A model generated the notes under the pieces. The model searched no databases, was not told the origin of the DNA, and saw only the letters and a list, made by a program, of their open reading frames with translations. This document shows, one piece after another, positions 1 to 5,930 of a DNA stretch of 12,360 nucleotides (positions are counted from its first letter, which is position 1; every line of letters begins with the position of its first letter). Position numbers and translations under genes: made by a program. This DNA comes from Actinomycetota bacterium (GTDB lineage Bacteria > Actinomycetota > Geothermincolia > Fen-727 > Anoxymicrobiaceae), in the NCBI GenBank assembly GCA_003154635.1, contig PMDX01000288.1, positions 2,705 to 15,064 on the forward strand. Reading direction: 5' to 3'.

Positions 1-1427
1 CCGTACGATGATGTCGCATTGCATGCCTCGGTAGGGGAACTCCAGACCCCCGACGCGACGCCGCCAAGAAGTCCGGCACCCAGCATTGCCGCATCACTTG
101 TCCCCGCCGAGATGATCGGCAATTCGAAAACGTCGGCCTGGACCTGTCTCCAGAACCTCGAGCGTGACCCGCCTCCACCGGCGACGACCTCGTAAAGGGG
201 CACATCCATTTCACGCATGATTGTGATCGAATCTTTGAGGCCGAAGGTGATACCTTCGACTACCGCGCGCAGGACGTGAGAGCGTTTCTTGGTCAGATCG
301 AGGCCGAAGAGCACTCCGCGCGCGTCAGCGTCGGCGTGCGGCGTGCGTTCCCCGGTAAGGTAAGGAAGGAAGGTGAGCCCTTCGCTGCCGGCGGGTGCGC
401 CGGATGCCGTGTCGATAAGCAGGTCGTAAGGGTCGACTCCGCGTGCTTGCGCCAGTGACGTCTCCGGCTCTCCGAGCTCGTCCCGGAACCACCGGAGCGC
501 GAGACCCGCCGATAGCATCACGCCCATCAGGTACCACGTTCCCGGGACGGCGTGGCAGAACGAATGCAGGCGCATCTCGGGGTCCTCCATGGGGGCGTTC
601 GTGGGTGCCAGGACCGTGCCGGAACTGCCTGTGCTCACGGCTATCCGCCCGGGAGAAAGAACGCCCATTCCAAGCGCGCCGCAGGCGTTGTCCGCTCCCC
701 CCGCGGCAACGGGAGTCCCCTCCATCAAGCCTGTAGCTTCGGCTGCTTCCGACGACAGTCCGCCGATCATGTCTCCCGACTCCAAGACCGGTGGCAACCA
801 CTCTGCTGGTATCCGAAGCGCGTCGAGCATCGGGGCTGACCACCTTCGTGACCTCACATCGAACAGTAGCGTGCCGGAGGCGTCTGACACCTCGGTGGCA
901 GTGATGCCGGAAAGGCGCATGTTGATGTAGTCCTTGGGAAGCAGGATGTGTCGCACCCGCCGGTAGCTTTCAGGCTCGTTCTCCTCGAGCCACAGGATCT
1001 TTGGCGCGGTGAAGCCGGGCAGGGCGGGGTTGCCGGTCCACTTCGCCAAAAGTTCGGTCCCAACGGTGCGGTTTATCCACTCGCATTGCGATGACGTCCT
1101 CTGGTCGCACCAGAGGATGCAAGGCCTGACGACTTCCCCGGAATCATCCAGGAAGACGCTGCCGTGCATCTGGCCGGACACCCCAATCCCAGTAATACTA
1201 CCGATCGCGACACCGCTGGAGTCAACCGCGGTTCGCACGGATCTGGTCGCCGCCCGCCACCATTCGGAAGGGTCCTGCTCGGCCCATCCCGGGAACGGGA
1301 CAGAGGTTTTGTAAGTGACGAAAGAAGATGAAACAATCGCTCCTGAACCGTCGATGACTCCCGCCTTGGCCCCGGTGGTCCCGAGGTCCAACCCGACCAG
1401 GAATGGCCCGTATTTTCGTACGTTCAT
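1..1427 (-). CDS. xylB: Xylulokinase, FGGY family (3' end cut by window edge)
   Basis: Cytoplasmic sugar kinase predicted to convert D-xylulose and ATP to xylulose 5-phosphate. Reading the minus strand from the ATG at 1427 gives 475 codons without a stop before the edge. Visible FGGY features are the N-terminal phosphate loop DLGTTGAK (residues 14-21), SGQMHG (84-89), PGFTAPK (137-143), LLPKDY (162-167), the catalytic aspartate D246 in GGADNACG, and further on HSFCHA and PYLTGERTPH. The order and wording of these blocks closely match E. coli XylB, so xylulokinase is preferred over fuculokinase, rhamnulokinase or glycerol kinase. The family is usually about 490-510 residues, so some 20-35 C-terminal residues are missing. 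GGAGGG lies 6 bases before the ATG. The gene is divergent from a class II aldolase, which fits pentose metabolism, but no xylose isomerase is visible. Confidence 0.93.
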   Translation of the reverse strand, partial: MNVRKYGPFLVGLDLGTTGAKAGVIDGSGAIVSSSFVTYKTSVPFPGWAEQDPSEWWRAATRSVRTAVDSSGVAIGSITGIGVSGQMHGSVFLDDSGEVVRPCILWCDQRTSSQCEWINRTVGTELLAKWTGNPALPGFTAPKILWLEENEPESYRRVRHILLPKDYINMRLSGITATEVSDASGTLLFDVRSRRWSAPMLDALRIPAEWLPPVLESGDMIGGLSSEAAEATGLMEGTPVAAGGADNACGALGMGVLSPGRIAVSTGSSGTVLAPTNAPMEDPEMRLHSFCHAVPGTWYLMGVMLSAGLALRWFRDELGEPETSLAQARGVDPYDLLIDTASGAPAGSEGLTFLPYLTGERTPHADADARGVLFGLDLTKKRSHVLRAVVEGITFGLKDSITIMREMDVPLYEVVAGGGGSRSRFWRQVQADVFELPIISAGTSDAAMLGAGLLGGVASGVWSSPTEACNATSSY

Positions 1428-1457
1428 GCATCCCTCCGTCCGTGTTCACCGGAGAAC

Positions 1458-1470
1458 TATGGTACCATTA
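1458..1470. promoter_or_regulatory. Palindromic extended -10 element shared by divergent genes
   Basis: The perfect palindrome ATGGTACCAT (1459-1468) sits in the 155-base gap between xylB and the class II aldolase. On both strands it reads TG-G-TACCAT, an extended -10 box. The xylB leader from it would be about 25-30 bases, the aldolase leader about 105 bases. No convincing -35 hexamer is present on either strand, as is common for extended -10 promoters. It could instead be an operator for a dimeric repressor. The rest of the gap (1471-1575) is GC-rich, with a weak possible hairpin at about 1473-1491. Confidence 0.45.
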
Positions 1471-1582
1471 ACAACGCGCCCCCGGGAGGCGTGGTCAGAG
1501 GGCTGGACGTTCCGGTTGAGCAGTGGCCGGACCTTGGAAAACCCACACGGACACCGCGTATTTCCGTTGAAGGGAGAATCCG

Positions 1583-2221
1583 ATGGCAAATGAAGAGCTT
1601 ATACTGGAAGCAATGAAAGAAGTGCTCATCACGGGCCAGGAGATGGCGCGGCGCGGCCTTGTGGCCGGGACCTCGGGCAACTGCTCGGTCAGGGTGCCGG
1701 AGACGGACCTCGTTGTGATCACTCCAACCTCGCTCGAATACGAGCTTATGCTCCACGAGGATATCTGTGTTATCGGTATGAGCGGCGAGCAGGTCAAGGG
1801 CCGCCACAAGCCATCGATCGAGATCAACATGCACCTTGCGATCTACGAGGCGCGCCCCGAGGTAGGAGGCATAGTCCATACGCACCAGACGATGGGCACC
1901 GCCGTGGCAGTTGCCGGAAAAGCGATTCCGCCGATACTGGAGGAGCAGGTGTTTTCATTGCTGGGAGCGGTGGACTTAGCCGAATACGGCGCCCCCGGCT
2001 CTGCCGAGCTTGCCAGGAACACGGTGGAAGCTCTTGGATTCAAGAACGCGTGCCTTCTGGCTCACCATGGCGTAGTCGCTGTCGGTCAAAAGATCAGGAA
2101 CGCTCTCCACAACGCCGAAATAGTCGAGCGCGCCGCTTCTATCTACATAATGTCCAACATCCTGGGCGGTCCGAAGGTAGTCCCCTTCATGGCCGCCGAA
2201 TACGAAGGCAAAGACCTCTAA
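1583..2221 (+). CDS. Class II aldolase/adducin family protein (FucA/AraD-like)
   Basis: A 212-residue zinc-dependent cytosolic enzyme of the class II aldolase/epimerase family, which cleaves or epimerises sugar phosphates (L-fuculose 1-phosphate, L-ribulose 5-phosphate, related substrates). The phosphate-binding loop GTSGN is at residues 29-33 and TPTS at 47-50. The likely catalytic acid is E80 in KPSIE. Zinc ligands are H99 and H101 in HTHQ and H162 in AHHG. Length is normal for FucA or AraD (about 215-230). The start is supported by GAAGGGAG about 6 bases before the ATG. It is divergent from xylB, and a kinase beside an aldolase is a usual arrangement in pentose or deoxy-sugar breakdown. 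Substrate cannot be told from sequence: fuculose-phosphate aldolase, ribulose-phosphate epimerase and methylthioribulose-phosphate dehydratase share these motifs. It converges with the glycosylase gene, 19 bases between stops. Confidence 0.88.
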   Translation: MANEELILEAMKEVLITGQEMARRGLVAGTSGNCSVRVPETDLVVITPTSLEYELMLHEDICVIGMSGEQVKGRHKPSIEINMHLAIYEARPEVGGIVHTHQTMGTAVAVAGKAIPPILEEQVFSLLGAVDLAEYGAPGSAELARNTVEALGFKNACLLAHHGVVAVGQKIRNALHNAEIVERAASIYIMSNILGGPKVVPFMAAEYEGKDL

Positions 2222-2240
2222 TACCCGGGCTTGAAGGGCG

Positions 2241-3035
2241 CTATTTCTGGCAGGTGGGGCAGAAGTAGCTGGTTCGGCCGGCGATTGTTTTCTTGGTGAG
2301 TTTGTCGTGCGTGCGGGGGCATTCTCCGTCCTTGCCGCGATTGGGGATAAGGAACCTGTCGGCCCACCCGTCGAGCTCCGCATTCAGATTGACGGCTTGT
2401 TTCAGGACCCACTTCATCTTGTCGTAGAGCCGTCGGACCTCCGCATCGGAGAGGCTCGTTGTCATTCGGTCCGGCCGTACCCCTGCCTGGTATGCGATCT
2501 CGTCGGAGTACTCATTGCCGATGCCCGAAATAAGCTCCTGGACCATCAGCACCTGGTGCAACGTGGTCTTATGCCCGCGAATTACATCGTTGAACATCTT
2601 GAAAGTGAAGCCCCGGCTCAGTGGCTCGGGGCCAAGCTTCGCGATCTCGGGGATGTCGTCGTCGTCCGTCGTCTCGTAAAGCGCTATCTTGCCGAACAAC
2701 CTCGGGTCGGTGTAGTGCAGGCAATACCCGTCCTCGAAATAGAACTCAGCTTTGCTGAATCTCGGCTTTGGCTCCCCACGCTCCCTGAAGAAAAGGGCTC
2801 CAGTCAGCCCGAAGTGAATGAGGAGAATGCTGTTTCTGTCGGTCCTGACGAGAAGGTACTTCGCCCGTCTTTCCGCGTCGGTGAAGCACGCGCCCTTGAG
2901 GCCCCTGCTGAGGGCCGTCGGGGTGGTATTGTCCAGGATACGCTTGTCCGGCACCGATATCCTGTCTATCTTTCGGCCGAGTGCATTTGCGGCCAGGTAG
3001 CGCCGCTTCGCTTCAACTTCGGGCAGCTCCGGCAA
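2241..3035 (-). CDS. Fpg/Nei-family DNA glycosylase/AP lyase
   Basis: Base-excision repair enzyme predicted to remove oxidised bases and nick the abasic site. The 264-residue product begins with PELPEVE, which gives the catalytic N-terminal proline (after Met removal) and E3; K59 matches the family's conserved lysine. DPRLFG (110-115) keeps the Arg and Phe of the base-extrusion triad, while the usual Met in the HxGMxG segment is Leu (L77 in HFGLTG). The helix-two-turn-helix is at about 164-186, with N174 in GIGN. The C-terminal zinc finger is atypical: C239, H243, C259, C262, with Thr where the second Cys normally sits. The start is TTG, supported by the conserved PELPE and by GGGAGG 8 bases upstream, inside the end of the DUF72 gene. 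Whether it is a true Fpg (8-oxoguanine) or an Nei-like enzyme is unclear. Confidence 0.92.
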   Translation of the reverse strand: MPELPEVEAKRRYLAANALGRKIDRISVPDKRILDNTTPTALSRGLKGACFTDAERRAKYLLVRTDRNSILLIHFGLTGALFFRERGEPKPRFSKAEFYFEDGYCLHYTDPRLFGKIALYETTDDDDIPEIAKLGPEPLSRGFTFKMFNDVIRGHKTTLHQVLMVQELISGIGNEYSDEIAYQAGVRPDRMTTSLSDAEVRRLYDKMKWVLKQAVNLNAELDGWADRFLIPNRGKDGECPRTHDKLTKKTIAGRTSYFCPTCQK

Positions 3036-3039
3036 CTGA

Positions 3040-3774
3040 TCAGCCTCCCACTTCCGACAGCATGCTCTTGAGCTCCAGAGCGTTCTCTATCGCGTAGCCC
3101 GCGTAGTCGTTGTTGAAGTAGACGAAACAGTCGCGTCCTTCCTCGAGCTCGCCGCCGACTTCCTGCGCCAGCTCCCACAGCTCGTTCCTTTCGTAGCCGG
3201 GACTGTCCGAGAGGTGTCCGCCGTGCATGCGCCAAAACGAGAAGTCCGCGATCCGCTCGCGGGGTGCGGGGTAGAACGGGCTGTCCGCCGCGCACAGTGC
3301 AACGCCGTACCTGCTCATCAGATCGAAGACGTCGTCGTTGAGCCATGTGTCGTCCCTGAACTCGAGCACTGACCTGTGTTGCTTGTGAACCGCGCCCAGG
3401 AACTCCTCAAGCCTCTCCAGGTTCACGTGCCAGCGTGAAGGAAGCTGGAAGAGCACTGCCGCGCACGTCCTGCCCATCCCCGCAAGATTCGCGTAGAAGT
3501 TCTCGAGCCCCGTCCCCGGGTCCTTGAGCTTTTTCACATGGGTTATGTAGCGGCTGGCCTTCACGGTGAACCTGAACCCGGTAGGAGCCATCTGCCGCCA
3601 ACCGTCAAAGGTCTCCCTGCTCGGTAGCCTGTAAAACGAGTTATTGATCTCGACCGTATCGAAGTGCCGGGCGTAGTATTTGAACCATTCGCTCTCCGGC
3701 ATTTCCTCGGGATAGAACCTTTCTTTCCAGTGAGGGTAAACCCACCCAGACGTTCCAACAAAAAGCTCCGCCAT
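3040..3774 (-). CDS. DUF72 family protein
   Basis: A 244-residue member of DUF72, a TIM-barrel-like family widespread in bacteria and archaea whose biochemical role is not established. Family blocks are easily seen: GTSGWVYPHW (7-16), VEINNSFYRLP (41-51), FTVKASRYITH (69-79), LFQLPSRW (108-115), EFRDDTW (138-144), and near the C-terminus a VYFNND..GYA segment (218-227). The open frame continues upstream to 4068, but the conserved GTSGW block sits right after the ATG at 3774, GGAG lies 5 bases before it, and a longer protein would overlap the divergent ribokinase gene. It is followed after 4 bases by the Fpg/Nei glycosylase gene, so the two are probably co-transcribed. Pairing with a repair gene hints at a nucleic-acid link, which is inference only. 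Confidence 0.92.
   Translation of the reverse strand: MAELFVGTSGWVYPHWKERFYPEEMPESEWFKYYARHFDTVEINNSFYRLPSRETFDGWRQMAPTGFRFTVKASRYITHVKKLKDPGTGLENFYANLAGMGRTCAAVLFQLPSRWHVNLERLEEFLGAVHKQHRSVLEFRDDTWLNDDVFDLMSRYGVALCAADSPFYPAPRERIADFSFWRMHGGHLSDSPGYERNELWELAQEVGGELEEGRDCFVYFNNDYAGYAIENALELKSMLSEVGG
3044..3049 (-). promoter_or_regulatory. Ribosome binding site for the TTG-start glycosylase
   Basis: GGGAGG on the minus strand, 8 bases before the TTG at 3035 and inside the last codons of the DUF72 gene. It fixes the unusual TTG start. Confidence 0.75.
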
Positions 3775-3898
3775 AGATTCTCCAGTCCGCGACTCCGGGT
3801 CGCACTGTTCCTCCGACTTTCCCGGGCAACGCCCCTCTCGATCTATTCTCTTCTGCGCCGCGACGCTTTTTCCCGTCGAGACGCCCGATACCCGCACA

Positions 3899-3927
3899 AC
3901 GTTATGGTACGATTCTAGCCGTATCAA
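3899..3927 (-). promoter_or_regulatory. Possible promoter for DUF72-glycosylase pair
   Basis: Minus-strand TTGATA (3922-3927), a 17-base spacer and TAACGT (3899-3904). The -35 is close to consensus, the -10 is weak. It would overlap the divergent ribokinase promoter and give a leader of about 118 bases. The remaining 3775-3898 holds no gene that I can support. Confidence 0.3.
3905..3913 (+). promoter_or_regulatory. Extended -10 promoter for the rbsK operon
   Basis: TGGTACGAT, an extended -10 box (TG-G-TACGAT), lies 22 bases before the first TTG. Transcription would start near 3920, leaving a leader of about 16-19 bases with the ribosome binding site. No good -35 is visible. The same TGGTAnnAT pattern occurs upstream of several other genes here. 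Confidence 0.5.
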
Positions 3928-3932
3928 GGGGG
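3926..3932 (+). promoter_or_regulatory. Ribosome binding site deciding between two TTG starts
   Basis: AAGGGGG ends 3 bases before the TTG at 3936 and 6 bases before the TTG at 3939. The spacing favours the second TTG. Confidence 0.6.
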
Positions 3933-3935
3933 CAG

Positions 3936-4883
3936 TTGTTGAAAAATGGAGTACTGGTCGTTGGCAGCATAAACATGGATCTGGTGGCCGTCGCACCGCG
4001 CATACCGGCGCCGGGTGAATACATCCACGCCTCCGGGTTCCATGTCGTAACGGGAGGGAAGGGAGCAAACCAGGCGCTTGCTTCTCACCGGCTCGGAAGC
4101 GAAACGATGCTGCTCGCCAGGGTTGGCGATGACAGCTTTGGACGGATACTCATCGAGAAGCTCGAGGCCGAAGGCGTTTCCACCGAGCTCGTAGTCGTAG
4201 CCCCCGGTTACGCCACCGGTGTAGCGCTGATTGTGGTTGAAGAGCAGACGGGCCAGAACACCATTGTGGTGGATCCCGGGGCCAACCGATCCATGACCGC
4301 CCTGGACCTTGACGCCGTAGACGCCCAACTTCAGACTGCCGCAGTTGTGTTGTTCCAGCTCGAGATACCGGTTGATGTCTCAAAGGAGGCCTCCATGCGC
4401 GCTCGCGCACGTGGTGCATTAACGATCCTTGACTCGGGCCCGGCTCGAAGGGCCGACGCGTCGGTGGCCCCTTTCTTTGATGTCGTATCTCCTAACGAGC
4501 CCGAGCTTGAAGCCCTTACCGGAAAGCCGGTAGCGGGCCTGCGGGCCGCCTCCTTCGCGGCGCAAGGCCTGCTGATCGACGGTGTGAAAATGGTCGTCGT
4601 GAAGATGGGAGGCTCGGGGGCGCTACTTGTCGAAAAGGAAGGTGCCAGGCACTTTCCGGCGTATGACGTGCCGTGCCTGGATTCGACCGGCGCGGGCGAT
4701 GCGTTCACCGCTGGACTGGCCTGCGGCCTGGCCGAGGGAATGAACCCCACCGACGCGGTTGCTTTAGCCAATGCCGCTGGGGCCATCGCGGTCACGGCCG
4801 TGGGAACCCAGCCATCGATGCCAACCCGCGCCAGGGTCAGGGAGTTGATGGACTCGCAAAACGTAAAGAGCAGTAAGCTATGA
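3936..4883 (+). CDS. rbsK: Ribokinase-like PfkB family sugar kinase
   Basis: Predicted to phosphorylate ribose (or a related sugar or nucleoside) with ATP in the cytoplasm. The 315-residue protein has the ribokinase order of motifs: GSINMDLV (10-17), the first PfkB signature GGKGANQA (40-47), QLEIP (141-145), PNEPELE (186-192), the second signature DSTGAGDAFTAG (249-260) with catalytic base D255, and GTQPSMPTR (290-298), which matches ribokinases rather than fructokinases or adenosine kinases. Length is typical (about 305-315). It starts with TTG; two TTG codons are adjacent (3936 and 3939) and the spacing from AAGGGGG favours the second, one residue shorter. It is the first gene of an operon: its TGA overlaps the ATG of the potassium channel gene. 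No ribose transporter or LacI-type regulator is nearby. Confidence 0.9.
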   Translation: MLKNGVLVVGSINMDLVAVAPRIPAPGEYIHASGFHVVTGGKGANQALASHRLGSETMLLARVGDDSFGRILIEKLEAEGVSTELVVVAPGYATGVALIVVEEQTGQNTIVVDPGANRSMTALDLDAVDAQLQTAAVVLFQLEIPVDVSKEASMRARARGALTILDSGPARRADASVAPFFDVVSPNEPELEALTGKPVAGLRAASFAAQGLLIDGVKMVVVKMGGSGALLVEKEGARHFPAYDVPCLDSTGAGDAFTAGLACGLAEGMNPTDAVALANAAGAIAVTAVGTQPSMPTRARVRELMDSQNVKSSKL

Positions 4884-5917
4884 TGAGAATGCGGCGCCGC
4901 GTAAGAGAATCGAGGTACACAAGGCACGTTTTCATTGCCGCCTCCATCCTGGCTTCGGTGATAGTCATCGGCGTGATCGGCTACATGCTGATAGAGAAGA
5001 TGACGTTCACTCACGCACTCTACATGACGATAATAACCATCTCAACGGTTGGCTTCCGCGAAGTCGAACCACTGGGCACCGGCGGCGAGTATTTCACGAT
5101 GTTCGTCATAGCTACCGGTGTCAGCGCGGTGCTTTTCTTTCTCGCGGGGCTGTTCGAGTTTGCCGTCAGCGAAGTGCTTGACGACGTCTGGGGGCGAAGG
5201 AGGATGATGAATAACATCTCGAAGCTGTCCAGCCACTACATCATCTGCGGGTACGGCAGGGTCGGCAAGAGTGTCGCCGACGAGCTTGCCGAGCACGCCA
5301 AGAAGTTTGTTGTCATCGAGCGCGACGATGAGGCCTACGCGCATTGCGTACGGGACGGTCACTTCGCGATCCATGGCAGCGCAACAGAGAATGACGTCCT
5401 GGTCGATGCCGGCATCGAGAGGGCTGTCGGGCTCGTGAGCGCGCTTCGGTTCGACGCCGATAACTTGTTCGTCGTACTGAGTGCACGGACCATGAACACC
5501 AACCTGCTGCTCATAGCCAGGGCCGATCAGCTCGAATCGGAACAGAAACTCGAGATGGTTGGGGCTGACAGGGTTATATCTCCACACAAGATCGCCGGCA
5601 AGAGGATGGCGAACCTTCTGGTCAGGCCGGGCGCTTGCGAGTTCCTCGATGTCGCAATGGCCCAGAATATCCCGGAATACTTGCTGAGCGAGATTAAGGT
5701 GGGGGAGACCTCGGCTCTGCTCGGAAGGTCGATAAAGGAGAGCAAGCTCAGGGAGCGCACCGGCGTGACAGTGCTGGCGGTCAGAAAGCTTGATGAACAG
5801 GCTTTCAACCCGAATCCATCCGTTGACACGGTGATAGAGGAGGGTGACGTCCTCGTGCTGATAGGCACACCGGAACAGATGGCACTCATGGAGGTCGCAA
5901 ACTCGGGTGAGAAGTAG
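4880..5917 (+). CDS. Two-TM potassium channel with RCK (TrkA-N/TrkA-C) domains
   Basis: Inner-membrane ion channel of the MthK-like class, 345 residues. TM1 is at about residues 17-39, the pore helix and filter at about 44-61, and TM2 at about 71-96. The cytosolic RCK domain starts at about 119 with the nucleotide-binding loop GYGRVG (124-129) and the acidic E147 at the end of the second strand; the RCK C-terminal domain spans about 265-340. RCK domains open or close the pore in response to nucleotides or ions. The filter reads TVGFRE (56-61) rather than TVGYGD, so ion selectivity is uncertain. The ATG overlaps the stop of rbsK (ATGA), indicating translational coupling; alternative ATGs lie at 4883 and 4889. 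Why a channel gene sits inside a sugar-kinase operon is not clear. Confidence 0.9.
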   Translation: MMRMRRRVRESRYTRHVFIAASILASVIVIGVIGYMLIEKMTFTHALYMTIITISTVGFREVEPLGTGGEYFTMFVIATGVSAVLFFLAGLFEFAVSEVLDDVWGRRRMMNNISKLSSHYIICGYGRVGKSVADELAEHAKKFVVIERDDEAYAHCVRDGHFAIHGSATENDVLVDAGIERAVGLVSALRFDADNLFVVLSARTMNTNLLLIARADQLESEQKLEMVGADRVISPHKIAGKRMANLLVRPGACEFLDVAMAQNIPEYLLSEIKVGETSALLGRSIKESKLRERTGVTVLAVRKLDEQAFNPNPSVDTVIEEGDVLVLIGTPEQMALMEVANSGEK

Positions 5918-5921
5918 CCCT

Positions 5922-5926
5922 GGAGG
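5922..5926 (+). promoter_or_regulatory. Ribosome binding site favouring the TTG start at 5931
   Basis: GGAGG lies 4 bases before TTG 5931, just after the channel gene's stop. The alternative in-frame GTG at 5907 has its nearest GGAGG (5890-5894) 12 bases away. Confidence 0.6.
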
Positions 5927-5930
5927 TTCT

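Noticed and set aside
2307..3071. 254-codon plus-strand frame opposite the glycosylase
   Set aside because: It is antisense to a gene with clear Fpg motifs and shows no recognisable domain; long antisense frames are common in GC-rich DNA.
3775..4068. Upstream extension of the DUF72 frame by 98 codons
   Set aside because: The conserved GTSGW block follows the ATG at 3774 at once, a ribosome binding site precedes it, and the extension overlaps the ribokinase gene and its promoter.
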